DNA from: Cognatiyoonia koreensis
Lineage (GTDB): Bacteria; Pseudomonadota; Alphaproteobacteria; Rhodobacterales; Rhodobacteraceae
Length of the DNA: 64,000 bases
Reading direction: 5' to 3'
Assembly: GCF_900109295.1 (NCBI RefSeq)
Contig: NZ_FOIZ01000001.1
Location: forward strand, 1,798,001 to 1,862,000
Shown: positions 52,258 to 61,348 of the stretch, in pieces
How positions within the stretch are numbered: the first letter of the stretch is position 1
How the letters are laid out: the number at the start of each line of letters is the position of its first letter
The notes under the pieces: model-generated
Seen by the model: the letters and a program-made list of their open reading frames with translations, nothing else
What the model was told of the DNA's origin: nothing
Databases searched by the model: none
Translations under genes and position numbers: made by a program

Positions 52258-52800
52258 TCAGATATCAGTACCTTCCGGCTCTTTGATAAGTGCGCGCTCA
52301 TTCAGCCACGGGTTCAGCGCAACGGCAGCTTTCAGGGCATCTTGCGCCTCCTCGTCGCGTCCAAGCCCCATCAGGGTCAGCCCCTTGCCCGACAACGCCC
52401 CGATGTGCTCCGGCATGATCTCAAGGGCGCGATCCAGATCGACAAGGGCGGCCGCAAAGTCCTGTGCCAGATAATGCGCGAACGCGCGCTGGTTATAGCC
52501 CTCGGCATAGTCCGGACAGTAGGCGACCAGTTCGTCTAGGGTTTCCCGCGCACCCGCCAAATCAAACCCTGACCGCTGACGCATGCCTTCATCCAACAAG
52601 GCCTGCGCCTTGGCGTCAGGCGCGTCGGTCCAAAGCTGCCATAACATGTCGCTGATCTGCTGCGCCTCTGCAGGCGAAGCGCTGTCCTTCAACAATGCCA
52701 GTCGTTCCGCCAATGCGGCGGCGTGGTCGGGCGCAGGTGGACACGTATCTGCAATGGCGGGTGTCGCGGCCAAAAGGGCGACGGCGATGAAATACCTCAT
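52258..52800 (-). CDS. Exported TPR-repeat protein
   Basis: A 180-residue protein with a signal peptide (MRYFIAVALLAATPAIADT). The rest forms three or so tetratricopeptide repeats (ARETLDELVAYCPDYAEGYNQRAFAHYLAQDFAAALVDLDRALEIMPEHIGALSGKGLTLMGLGRDEEAQDALKAAVALNPW). It is probably a periplasmic protein-interaction scaffold. The tRNA-Leu gene lies just downstream. No specific partner is evident. Confidence 0.83.
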   Translation of the reverse strand: MRYFIAVALLAATPAIADTCPPAPDHAAALAERLALLKDSASPAEAQQISDMLWQLWTDAPDAKAQALLDEGMRQRSGFDLAGARETLDELVAYCPDYAEGYNQRAFAHYLAQDFAAALVDLDRALEIMPEHIGALSGKGLTLMGLGRDEEAQDALKAAVALNPWLNERALIKEPEGTDI

Positions 52801-52836
52801 GCCCCAAATGATGGGTCGCATGCGGGCAACGTCAAC

Positions 52837-53307
52837 TCAGCCGCCCGGAGCGACGGGTTCGACCGCCTCTTCCTTGACCGCCTGCATGGCAACATAGGTC
52901 GATGTGTTGGCGACGTGTGGAAGGGTCGAAATCTTTTCGGCCAGCACCGCACGATAACCGGTCATGCCACTGGTGCGGACCTTCAAAAGATAATCAAACG
53001 TGCCGGCGATCATATGGCATTGTTCGATCTCCGGAATTTTCAGAACGCCCGTATTGAACTGTGCCAGTGCTGTCTCCCGGGTGTCCGACAATTTCACTTC
53101 GACAAACGTGATGTGGTCCCGACCCAATTGAATCGAATCGAACAGGGCGCGATAGCCGCGAATGATCCCGCTGTCTTCCAGCCGTTTCAGCCGCGCTTGC
53201 GTCGGGGATTTTGACAGGCCGATGCGCCCGGCAAGGGCCGTGACACTGATCCGCCCTTCAGTTGCGAGGATGTCCAGGATCTTGCGGTCAAATTGATCTA
53301 TGCTCAC
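52837..53307 (-). CDS. putR: Lrp/AsnC-family regulator, probably PutR
   Basis: A 156-residue regulator: SIDQFDRKILDILATEGRISVTALAGRIGLSKSPTQARLKRLEDSGII is the helix-turn-helix, followed by the RAM ligand domain (GTFDYLLKVRTSGMTGYRAVL). It is divergent from putA, the arrangement of PutR, the proline-responsive activator of putA in alphaproteobacteria. The start is a GTG at 53307 with AGGA upstream; an ATG at 53325 is an alternative. Confidence 0.86.
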   Translation of the reverse strand: MSIDQFDRKILDILATEGRISVTALAGRIGLSKSPTQARLKRLEDSGIIRGYRALFDSIQLGRDHITFVEVKLSDTRETALAQFNTGVLKIPEIEQCHMIAGTFDYLLKVRTSGMTGYRAVLAEKISTLPHVANTSTYVAMQAVKEEAVEPVAPGG

Positions 53308-53319
53308 AGGACAATATCC

Positions 53320-53339
53320 TATCATCTGGCAGGTTGATA
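53320..53339. promoter_or_regulatory. Dyad in the putR/putA gap, candidate PutR site
   Basis: TATCA and TGATA arms separated by 10 bases lie just upstream of putR, in the 121-base gap between it and putA. The symmetry and place fit an Lrp-type operator. The arms are short, so it is only a candidate. Confidence 0.4.
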
Positions 53340-53428
53340 AGACGGAATGCTGGCATGCCGAAAGAACTCAGTCAAATCGACCGGCAAATTCTTGCTAACG
53401 TAATCTATGTGCTCAGCTGAAAGGTGCC

Positions 53429-56400
53429 ATGATGCCACGTGATTCTGCCTCTGATCTTCGCGCCACCATTGATTCCGCTTACCTTGCCGACGAAATGGCA
53501 ACCATCAACCGCCTCGTGAAAGAGGCGGCGCTATCGGACGCCGACCGCAAGCGCATCCACGCGGCAGCCACCGATCTGGTGAAAGAGATTCGCGGCAGTG
53601 CCGATCCGGGCCTGATGGAAGTCTTCCTTGCCGAATACGGTCTTTCGACTGATGAGGGCATCGCGCTGATGTGTCTGGCAGAGGCCCTTTTGCGGGTGCC
53701 GGATGCAGATACGATGGACGAGCTGATCGAAGACAAGATCGCCCCGTCGGACTGGGGCACGCACCTTGGCAAATCGACCTCCTCGCTGGTGAACGCATCG
53801 ACCTGGGCGCTCATGTTGACCGGTCGCGTGCTCGAAGACGAAAAGCCGGGTCTCATCGGGTCCTTGCGCGGTGCGGTCAAGCGGCTTGGCGAACCTGTCA
53901 TCCGCACAGCTGTCGGGCGTGCGATGCGCGAAATGGGCCGTCAGTTCGTGCTTGGCGAAACCATCGAAAAGGCGATGAAACGCGCCGAAGGGATGCAGAA
54001 GAAAGGCTTTACCTACAGCTATGACATGCTTGGCGAAGCGGCCTGCAACGACGCGGACGCACGGGCCTATCACCTCGCCTATTCCCGCGCGATCAGCGCG
54101 ATTGCGACCCATTGCACACACAAGTCAGTCGCCGAAAATCCCGGTATTTCTGTCAAACTGTCCGCGCTGCACCCCCGCTATGAAATCGCGCAGGAAGACC
54201 GCGTGATGACCGAACTTGTCCCCCGCGTGCGCGCACTTGCAATGCTGGCGAAATCGGCAGGGATGGGCTTTAACATCGACGCCGAAGAGGCCGATCGCCT
54301 TGCCCTGTCACTTGACGTGATCGAAGCGGTGCTGGCCGAACCTGCCCTCGCCGGTTGGGATGGGTTCGGGATCGTCGTGCAGGCCTATGGCCAGCGGGCC
54401 GGTCATGTGATCGACACGCTTTACGACATGGCCGACCGGCTGGATCGCAAGATCATGGTGCGCCTTGTCAAAGGGGCGTATTGGGACACGGAAATCAAAC
54501 GCGCCCAAACCGAAGGCCTGCCCGGCTTTCCAGTTTTCACCGCCAAGGAACACACCGACGTCAGCTATATCGCGAATGCGCGCAAACTGCTGTCCCGCAC
54601 GGACCGGATTTATCCGCAGTTCGCCACGCACAATGCCCACACCGTCGCGGCGATCCTTGATCTGGCCAAGACGCTCGGCAAAACACCCGAAGACTACGAA
54701 TTCCAGCGGCTGCACGGCATGGGCGAAGCGCTGCACACCATCGTGTTAAAGGCCAACAGGACACACTGCCGGATCTACGCCCCCGTCGGCGCGCACGAAG
54801 ATCTCTTGGCATATCTGGTCCGTCGTCTGCTTGAAAACGGGGCAAACTCGTCCTTCGTGAACCAGATCGTCGACGAAGACGTGCCCGCCGCAGAAGTCGC
54901 CTCCTGCCCGTTTGAAAAAATCGGCCACATGCCTGACCTGCCGACAGGACCAGCCCTTTTCATGCCGGAACGCGTGAATTCCAAAGGCTTCGATCTGACA
55001 GACCGCCCGACCCTCGCGCAAATCGCCCATGACCGCGAACCACTGCGGACAAAGACTTGGCAAGCCGCCCCGCTTGTTGTCGGGCGCAAGGGCGGATCAT
55101 CCGATGCGCGTCCTGTCCTCAATCCGGCCAACCCCGGCGACATCGTCGGTCAGGTCGAAGCGACAACCGACACGGACGTGTCCACTGCATTTGCCGCTGC
55201 CAAAACGTGGGACGCACCCGTGTCAGATCGCGCCGCGATCCTGAACACGGTCGCCGATCTCTATGAGGAAAACGCCGCCGAAATCTTTGCGATCCTGACT
55301 CGCGAGGCTGGCAAATGCATGCCCGACGCCGTTGCCGAATTGCGCGAAGCCGTAGATTTTCTGCGCTATTATGCAGCTCAGGCGAAAAAGAACGACCCAC
55401 GCCCGCGCGGAACATGGGTCTGCATTTCGCCCTGGAACTTCCCGCTGGCAATCTTCTCCGGCCAAATCGCGGCGGCACTTGCAGCGGGCAATGCCGTGCT
55501 TGCCAAACCGGCTGAGCAAACGCCGATTATCGCGCATTTCGCCGTCAGCCTGATGCACAAGGCAGGTGTACCCAAAGCGGCGATCCAGCTTTTGCCCGGT
55601 GACGGTGCCGTCGGTGCGGCGCTCACAGGCAACGCACAGGTCACCGGAGTCGCCTTCACCGGCTCGACCGCGACCGCACGCAAGATCAACAGCAGCATGG
55701 CCAAACACTGCGCACCCGGCACGCCGCTGATCGCTGAAACCGGCGGGCTGAACGCCATGATCGTTGACAGCACTGCCCTGCCAGAAGCAGCCGTGCGCGA
55801 TATTGTGAACGGGGCTTTCCGCTCGGCGGGGCAACGTTGCTCTGCGCTGCGCTGTCTCTACGTGCAAGAAGATGTCGCTGACAAGCTGATGGACATGCTG
55901 ACCGGGGCGATGGACGCGCTGACCGTGGGCGACCCTTGGGCGCTCTCTACCGATGTGGGGCCCGTCATCGACGATCTTGCGCACAAAGGCATCGCTGATC
56001 ACATCGCAAAGGCACAAGCCGACGGGCGTGTGATCCACGCGCTGAAATCCCCCGCGACAGGCCACTACATCGCCCCGACCGTTATCAAGGTGAACAGCAT
56101 CAAGGAACTGGAGCGTGAAATCTTCGGCCCCGTCCTCCATGTGGCCACCTTCAAATCCAGCAAGCTCAATCAGGTCATCGCCGATATCAACAGCACCGGC
56201 TACGGGCTGACCTTCGGCTTGCACACACGGATCGACGACCGGGTCGAATACATCGTAAACGCAGTGAATGCTGGCAATATCTACGTGAACCGCGACCAGA
56301 TCGGCGCGATCGTGGGCAGCCAGCCGTTCGGCGGCGAAGGTCTGTCCGGCACCGGACCAAAGGCAGGTGGCCCGAACTACCTGCCCCGCTTTGGCAAATC

Positions 56401-56785
56401 TTCAGTCACCCCCACACTGACACCGCTGGAACTGCCGGGGCCAACAGGCGAATCCAACCGTCTGACGGTGCACCCGCGCGGCGATATCCTCTGCCTCGGG
56501 CCGGATGTCGATGCGCAGGTCAAGGCAGTCAAGGCACTTGGTGGCACACCTGTGACGGGCACGCTTGACGATCATCCGCACGCGGCGGCCGTGATCTGGT
56601 GGGGTGACAGTGAACAAGGGCAGATCATCGCGCAAACGCTGGCACAACGTGACGGGCCGATCACGGCGCTGATCACAGGGCAGCCCGATATTGCGCATGT
56701 CCAGCATGAACGCCACATCTGCATCGACACCACCGCTGCTGGCGGGAACGCGGCACTGCTTGCATCGGTTTCGCAAGACGCTTGA
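53429..56785 (+). CDS. putA: Bifunctional proline dehydrogenase / P5C dehydrogenase
   Basis: A 1118-residue protein. Proline dehydrogenase barrel at about 150-460 (NPGISVKLSALHPRYE, VRLVKGAYWDTEIKRAQ, YPQFATHNAHT). The aldehyde dehydrogenase domain spans about 540-1000, with LIAETGGLNAMIVDS (Glu770) and RSAGQRCSALRC (Cys804). A C-terminal extension of about 120 residues follows. No N-terminal ribbon-helix-helix DNA-binding domain is present, so regulation passes to the divergent Lrp-type gene. It oxidises proline to glutamate, passing electrons to quinone and NAD+. GAAAGGTGCC precedes the ATG. Confidence 0.96.
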   Translation: MMPRDSASDLRATIDSAYLADEMATINRLVKEAALSDADRKRIHAAATDLVKEIRGSADPGLMEVFLAEYGLSTDEGIALMCLAEALLRVPDADTMDELIEDKIAPSDWGTHLGKSTSSLVNASTWALMLTGRVLEDEKPGLIGSLRGAVKRLGEPVIRTAVGRAMREMGRQFVLGETIEKAMKRAEGMQKKGFTYSYDMLGEAACNDADARAYHLAYSRAISAIATHCTHKSVAENPGISVKLSALHPRYEIAQEDRVMTELVPRVRALAMLAKSAGMGFNIDAEEADRLALSLDVIEAVLAEPALAGWDGFGIVVQAYGQRAGHVIDTLYDMADRLDRKIMVRLVKGAYWDTEIKRAQTEGLPGFPVFTAKEHTDVSYIANARKLLSRTDRIYPQFATHNAHTVAAILDLAKTLGKTPEDYEFQRLHGMGEALHTIVLKANRTHCRIYAPVGAHEDLLAYLVRRLLENGANSSFVNQIVDEDVPAAEVASCPFEKIGHMPDLPTGPALFMPERVNSKGFDLTDRPTLAQIAHDREPLRTKTWQAAPLVVGRKGGSSDARPVLNPANPGDIVGQVEATTDTDVSTAFAAAKTWDAPVSDRAAILNTVADLYEENAAEIFAILTREAGKCMPDAVAELREAVDFLRYYAAQAKKNDPRPRGTWVCISPWNFPLAIFSGQIAAALAAGNAVLAKPAEQTPIIAHFAVSLMHKAGVPKAAIQLLPGDGAVGAALTGNAQVTGVAFTGSTATARKINSSMAKHCAPGTPLIAETGGLNAMIVDSTALPEAAVRDIVNGAFRSAGQRCSALRCLYVQEDVADKLMDMLTGAMDALTVGDPWALSTDVGPVIDDLAHKGIADHIAKAQADGRVIHALKSPATGHYIAPTVIKVNSIKELEREIFGPVLHVATFKSSKLNQVIADINSTGYGLTFGLHTRIDDRVEYIVNAVNAGNIYVNRDQIGAIVGSQPFGGEGLSGTGPKAGGPNYLPRFGKSSVTPTLTPLELPGPTGESNRLTVHPRGDILCLGPDVDAQVKAVKALGGTPVTGTLDDHPHAAAVIWWGDSEQGQIIAQTLAQRDGPITALITGQPDIAHVQHERHICIDTTAAGGNAALLASVSQDA

Positions 56786-56816
56786 CGCTTCGGGATAGAT
56801 CGCGGACGGTCGCGCC

Positions 56817-57554
56817 ATGCTGCCGATCCGCGATCACAACCCGTCTGAAACGGTGCCCTACGTCACCTATGTGCTGATTGCGCTGAACGTCGGTATTTTC
56901 CTGTTCATGAGCGTGCTGGCCACCTCGGAACAGGCGCTTGGCTACATCTATTACCATTTCGGAATGATCCCTGTGCGGATCAGCATGGGCGAAGGCTATT
57001 CCGGCCTTGTGACAGCAATCTTCTTGCATGGCGGATTCATGCATCTGGCCGGGAACATGCTGTTTCTCTGGATTTTCGGCGACAACCTCGAAGACAAGAT
57101 GGGCCCTGTGGTTTTTGCCTTGTTCTACATGGTTTGCGGCGTGGGGGCGAACATCGCGCAATTTGCGCTGGAACCCGGATCACCCGTGCCGACCGTGGGC
57201 GCATCGGGCGCGATTGCGGGTGTGATGGGCGGCTACATCCTGCTGTTTCCAAAGGCAAAAGTGGATATCTTTATCTATTTCGTCGTGTTCTTCCGCATCC
57301 TGCCTCTGCCCGCGTGGATCATGCTTGGCGTCTGGTTCGGCCTGCAACTTTTCAACACGATCAACGGCACAGAAGCAGGCATTGCCTATATGGCCCATGC
57401 GGCCGGCTTTGTGATCGGGGCACTGCTGACCCTGCCGACGTTTCGGCGCTTGGGCGGGCAAAGGTTCTGGCGCAATACCGACTACCATCCCGACCATCCG
57501 GCGGCAGACTACAGCAGGTTGCGCAGCCGTATTCCCGTGGTCAGACGGCGCTAA
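56817..57554 (+). CDS. Rhomboid-family intramembrane serine protease
   Basis: A 245-residue membrane protein with six or more helices. The catalytic dyad is present: Ser130 in GASGAIAGVMGGY and His194 in YMAHAAGFVIG. HGGFMHLAGNMLFLWIFGDNLED (HxxxN region) precedes it. It cleaves membrane proteins within or near their transmembrane segments. It follows putA by 31 bases, probably with an independent role. Confidence 0.9.
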   Translation: MLPIRDHNPSETVPYVTYVLIALNVGIFLFMSVLATSEQALGYIYYHFGMIPVRISMGEGYSGLVTAIFLHGGFMHLAGNMLFLWIFGDNLEDKMGPVVFALFYMVCGVGANIAQFALEPGSPVPTVGASGAIAGVMGGYILLFPKAKVDIFIYFVVFFRILPLPAWIMLGVWFGLQLFNTINGTEAGIAYMAHAAGFVIGALLTLPTFRRLGGQRFWRNTDYHPDHPAADYSRLRSRIPVVRRR

Positions 57555-57569
57555 GCCAGCCTTTGAAAT

Positions 57570-58361
57570 CTAGCTTTTGTTACGCACGACTTTGGCGAAG
57601 GCGTCGAATATCGAATCGTTGGCACACACAAGCGCGCCGCCTGTCAAAAGATCATCACCTGAATTCATCGGCTCGATCAGACCGCCGGACTCTTTCACGA
57701 TAATGATGCCGGCCGCGATGTCCCATGCATTCAGGCGGCGTTCCCAAAACCCGTCGTAACGACCGGCGGCAACATAAGCCAGATCAAGCGCAGCTGATCC
57801 GAACCGGCGCACGCCCGAACAGGCAGGCAGGATGCGGGCAAGGTCTTGCAGGGTTTCGGGCAGATCGGCCCGGCCCGACCACGGCAGACCCGTCGCGAAC
57901 AGGCACTCCGCCATGCGATGACGGCCAGAGACGCGCAAACGGGCCTCGTTCACGAAAGCACCAAAGCCCTTTTCGGCATAGAACATCTCGTCCTTGACGG
58001 GATCATAGATCACACCCGCGACAACGGCTCCCTTATGCTCCAACGCGATGGACACCGCCCAATGGGGCAGGCCGTGCAGGAAATTCGTGGTGCCATCCAG
58101 CGGGTCAACGATCCAGCGGCGTGTCGGGTCTTCGCCGTCGATTTCGCCGCCTTCTTCGCCCCAAAACCCATACGACGGGCGCGCGGCCATCAGTTCTTCC
58201 TTGATGGTCGCCTCGGCCTCGCGGTCTGCGCGGCTGACGAAATCACCGGGGCCTTTTTTGGACACCTGCAGGTTCTCGACCTCGCCAAAGTCCTTGACCA
58301 GCTGGCGGCCAGCCTTGCGGGCCACTTTCATCATCACGTTCAGATTTGCACTGCCAGCCAT
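57570..58361 (-). CDS. suhB: Inositol-1-monophosphatase, SuhB type
   Basis: A 263-residue phosphatase: DFVSRADREAEATIKEEL (metal site), GEEGGEIDGEDPTRRWIVDPLDGTTNFLHGLPHW (catalytic metal motif) and LNAWDIAAGIIIVKESGGLI (C-terminal metal motif). DGTTNFLHG marks true inositol monophosphatases, in contrast to the HisN at 3522. In bacteria SuhB also joins rRNA antitermination complexes. It converges on the rhomboid gene with a 15-base gap. Confidence 0.9.
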   Translation of the reverse strand: MAGSANLNVMMKVARKAGRQLVKDFGEVENLQVSKKGPGDFVSRADREAEATIKEELMAARPSYGFWGEEGGEIDGEDPTRRWIVDPLDGTTNFLHGLPHWAVSIALEHKGAVVAGVIYDPVKDEMFYAEKGFGAFVNEARLRVSGRHRMAECLFATGLPWSGRADLPETLQDLARILPACSGVRRFGSAALDLAYVAAGRYDGFWERRLNAWDIAAGIIIVKESGGLIEPMNSGDDLLTGGALVCANDSIFDAFAKVVRNKS

Positions 58362-58426
58362 CAGGCGACTCCGTTACTTGGATCAGATGGGGCGTATAGG
58401 CCGCCAAGCCAGCCCTGTCGAGAGGA

Positions 58427-59332
58427 TTAGACCCGCTGCAGTTTCACCGCTTCCTGTCGTGCCAGCCGCAGCAGATGGGCCATGAACGGCAGGTTCGTAT
58501 CCTGCGACCGGGTCGCGGCATAAAGCCGTTTTGTGACGCCCTTCGCGGTCAGCGGCTTGGTGACGTAATCTGCGTTGTAGCGCACCTCGCGCACAACCCA
58601 GTCCGGCAACACTGCCACCCCGCGATTGGACGCGACCAGCAACAGGATTACGGATGTCAGTTCGACCTGCCGCACCGCTGCCGGTTCGACCTTGGCAGGG
58701 ATCAGCAATTCGGAAAAGACATCCAATCGCGACCGGTCCACCGGATAGGTGATCAGTGTTTCGCCCCGAAAATCAGGGGCTTCGACGTAATCCTTGGACG
58801 CCAGGGGGTGCAAGGACGATGCCAGAAAAACCGGCTCATAATCAAAAATCGGGGTAAAATCCGTATCCTCAAGGTCTTCGGGATCGGATGACACCACCAG
58901 ATCAACCTCTTCTCGTTTCAAGGCCGGCATCGCATCAAACGCCAGACCGGGGCGGATATCGACATCAACCTCGGGCCAGGCCTTGCGGAATTTCTCCAGC
59001 ACGGGAAACAGCCACTCAAAACAGGCGTGACATTCGATGGCGATGTGCAAGCGGCCCGCTTTGCCTGCGATCAGCCCGTCGAACTCGGCCTCAAGGGCGG
59101 CGACACGCGGCAGGATTTCTTCTGCGGCGGCCAGCATCTTCATCCCCGCGGCAGACAGTTTCAACGGCTTCGTGCGGCGCACAAAAAGTTCGACACCGGC
59201 CTGATCCTCGATCCCCTTGATCTGGTGGGACAAGGCGGACTGGGTGATGTGCAGCAAATCCGCCGCACGGGCAAGCCCGCCAGTATCATGGATCGCCTTG
59301 ATCGTGCGCAGATGGCGGAACTCGATATGCAT
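58427..59332 (-). CDS. metR: LysR-family regulator of methionine/C1 metabolism, MetR-like
   Basis: A 301-residue LysR protein. HTH at residues 6-60 (RHLRTIKAIHDTGGLARAADLLHITQSALSHQIKGIEDQAG). The effector domain includes ECHACFEWLFPVLEKFRKAWPEVDVD, a MetR-typical segment, and VILLLVASNRGVAVLPDWVV. It is divergent from metF, as MetR is from its target genes, and would respond to homocysteine. The ATG at 59332 (MHIEFRHL) is preferred to a start at 59338. Confidence 0.87.
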   Translation of the reverse strand: MHIEFRHLRTIKAIHDTGGLARAADLLHITQSALSHQIKGIEDQAGVELFVRRTKPLKLSAAGMKMLAAAEEILPRVAALEAEFDGLIAGKAGRLHIAIECHACFEWLFPVLEKFRKAWPEVDVDIRPGLAFDAMPALKREEVDLVVSSDPEDLEDTDFTPIFDYEPVFLASSLHPLASKDYVEAPDFRGETLITYPVDRSRLDVFSELLIPAKVEPAAVRQVELTSVILLLVASNRGVAVLPDWVVREVRYNADYVTKPLTAKGVTKRLYAATRSQDTNLPFMAHLLRLARQEAVKLQRV

Positions 59333-59341
59333 GACCAAACC

Positions 59342-59379
59342 TCATAATGTTTCTGAGCGTTATGAATTCGCCTCATAAC
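59342..59379. promoter_or_regulatory. MetR-type operator with three half-sites
   Basis: Three copies of the half-site TCATAA/TTATGA lie in the metR-metF gap at 59342-59347, 59360-59365 and 59373-59378. The last two form the exact inverted repeat GTTATGA-N7-TCATAAC (59359-59379), a good T-N11-A LysR-type site. The layout suggests a primary site plus an activation site between the two divergent promoters. Confidence 0.75.
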
Positions 59380-59423
59380 ATGGAACAGGGCATAACACAC
59401 AAGTCCCTATTGGAGCCGACATC

Positions 59424-60284
59424 ATGCCCAAGATCAGTTTCGAGTTCTTCCCCCCGAAATCGCTCGCCGCCTCTTTCAAACTCTGGGACTGCGTGAACAC
59501 GCTTGCCCCGCTTGATCCGGCCTTTGTTTCCGTCACCTACGGTGCCGGTGGCACCACCCGCAAACTGACACACGAGGCGGTGGAAACGCTGCACGCCGAA
59601 ACCGGCCTGCGTGTGGCGGCGCACCTGACCTGCGTGGATGCAACACGCACGGAAACGCTGGAAATCGCGGATGCCTACGCCAAATCAGGCGTGCGCGACA
59701 TCGTGGCCCTGCGCGGTGACGCGCCACAGGCGACGGACCGGTTCACACCGCATCCAGAGGGCTTTCAAAGCTCGGTCGACCTGATCAGCGCACTTGCCGA
59801 CACCGGCCATTTCAACCTGACTGTGGGGGCCTACCCCGAAAAGCACCCAGAGGCCGCAGACCACGCCGCCGATATCGCCTATCTCAAGCGCAAGTTCGAC
59901 GCCGGTGCTACGTCCGCCATCACGCAGTTCTTCTTCGAGGCCGACACATTCTTTCGGTTTCGCGATGCCTGCGTCAAGGCGGGGATCGACGCGCCGATCA
60001 TTCCGGGCATCCTGCCGATCGAAAACTGGAACGGCGTGCAGAAATTCGCACAAAGCTGCGGCACGGCCATCCCGCAGGTGATCCGCGACGGGTTCGCCAA
60101 TGCAACGCGCGACGGCAATACGGATCTGCTGTCCACAGCGCTCGCAACGGAACTCTGCGACGATCTGATCCGGGGCGGCGTGGAACACCTGCATTTCTAT
60201 ACGCTGAACAAACCCGAACTGACGCGCGATGTGTGCCACGCGCTCGGTATCACGCCAAAGGCACGGCTGCAAAAAGTCGCCTGA
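59424..60284 (+). CDS. metF: 5,10-Methylenetetrahydrofolate reductase
   Basis: A 286-residue FAD-dependent TIM-barrel enzyme. ISFEFFPPKS is the N-terminal family motif; FVSVTYGAGGTTR, RDIVALRGDAPQ and TVGAYPEKHPEA bind FAD and folate; ITQFFFEADTFFRF and YTLNKPELTRDV are also typical. It makes 5-methyl-THF for methionine synthesis. Divergent from metR across the operator. Confidence 0.96.
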   Translation: MPKISFEFFPPKSLAASFKLWDCVNTLAPLDPAFVSVTYGAGGTTRKLTHEAVETLHAETGLRVAAHLTCVDATRTETLEIADAYAKSGVRDIVALRGDAPQATDRFTPHPEGFQSSVDLISALADTGHFNLTVGAYPEKHPEAADHAADIAYLKRKFDAGATSAITQFFFEADTFFRFRDACVKAGIDAPIIPGILPIENWNGVQKFAQSCGTAIPQVIRDGFANATRDGNTDLLSTALATELCDDLIRGGVEHLHFYTLNKPELTRDVCHALGITPKARLQKVA

Positions 60285-60292
60285 CGCAAACC

Positions 60293-61348
60293 TCAGGAAT
60301 GGGCGGCCGCAATCGCCTGTTCCGCCTCTTGGGTTCCGGCAATCGTTGAATGAAGTGATTCAGACGGGTCGGCACCAACCACGCGGGCGCGCCGCAACCA
60401 GAAAATCTTGGACCAACCGGCCCATGCGCCAATCGACGGCGCACGCACGTCTTGCGGATAGCGGCTGTGCCAACCCTCAGGCAGGGGAACACCACACATT
60501 TCAAGCCGCTCCAGCATCCAGACCAGCGGAATGTTCGACAGCGGGCGCGCGGCCTCATGTCCGCTCAACTGCCCGCCAACGTCGCCATGGGTGCCACGAA
60601 ACCAGACCTGTTCCATGTGGCCCTTCCATTCGGTTGGGCATGACCACATGACCGGTTCGTAAGCGACGCGGCGTTCGTCGATGGCCAGCGCATGAAACCC
60701 GTTGCGGATGCTGTTGCCCAGCGCATGCGAATGAAAGTCATGTGGCGATGTCGTCCAGCGCCAGATCAGCGGCAGACGCAAGCCCAGTGCCTTGACTGTA
60801 TCCCAGACAGCGACGGCTTCGATCTCGACCTTGGGGTGGCAGAATTTCTTGCGAAAGGCCACAGCGGCCGCTGAGGCCGCGCCGGATTCGTAGTGGCGAT
60901 AGGCGGTGCGAATATTGCTGACCGTCGCATGATCGGCCTTGAGCAACCCGATCAGGTCGATGACGCCCGCAAGCGATCGCGCAGCAAACGCCCCGCGCGA
61001 ATAACCAACCAGAATAATCTTGTCGCCGTCGCGATACCGCGAGGCAATCACGCCATAGGCCCTACGGATCAATCGGTTCGTACCATGTCCGGCCATCACA
61101 TCCAATGTGCTGCGCCAGTCGCGCCATTGAATGCCCGCCTCGTAATAGACGGTCAGATTGGCCCGCCGTCCGGCTTCGCGCAGCAGCTTGAAGGTCAGAC
61201 CGGCGTTGGTTTCGCTGCCCGGATCCAGACTCGACGCCGTCCCGTCCAGAATGATGACATGGGTGGCAGGTCCGCGTGTACGGTGCGCCCCTTCTTCATG
61301 AAGGGGCTTGCGGCCAATAAGGCCAAGGAACCAGTCACGCAGCGGCAC
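60293..61348 (-). CDS. DUF2235 alpha/beta-hydrolase-like protein
   Basis: A 351-residue protein with THVIILDGTASSLDPGSETNAG (DGTxN signature), the nucleophile elbow ILVGYSRGAFAARSLAGVI (GxSxG) and later GTHGDVGG. DUF2235 is related to Tle1 phospholipase effectors, but many members are housekeeping. Start GTG at 61348, overlapping the CoxL-like gene by 14 bases; the longer reading to 61492 lies inside that gene. Substrate unknown. Confidence 0.78.
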   Translation of the reverse strand: MPLRDWFLGLIGRKPLHEEGAHRTRGPATHVIILDGTASSLDPGSETNAGLTFKLLREAGRRANLTVYYEAGIQWRDWRSTLDVMAGHGTNRLIRRAYGVIASRYRDGDKIILVGYSRGAFAARSLAGVIDLIGLLKADHATVSNIRTAYRHYESGAASAAAVAFRKKFCHPKVEIEAVAVWDTVKALGLRLPLIWRWTTSPHDFHSHALGNSIRNGFHALAIDERRVAYEPVMWSCPTEWKGHMEQVWFRGTHGDVGGQLSGHEAARPLSNIPLVWMLERLEMCGVPLPEGWHSRYPQDVRAPSIGAWAGWSKIFWLRRARVVGADPSESLHSTIAGTQEAEQAIAAAHS

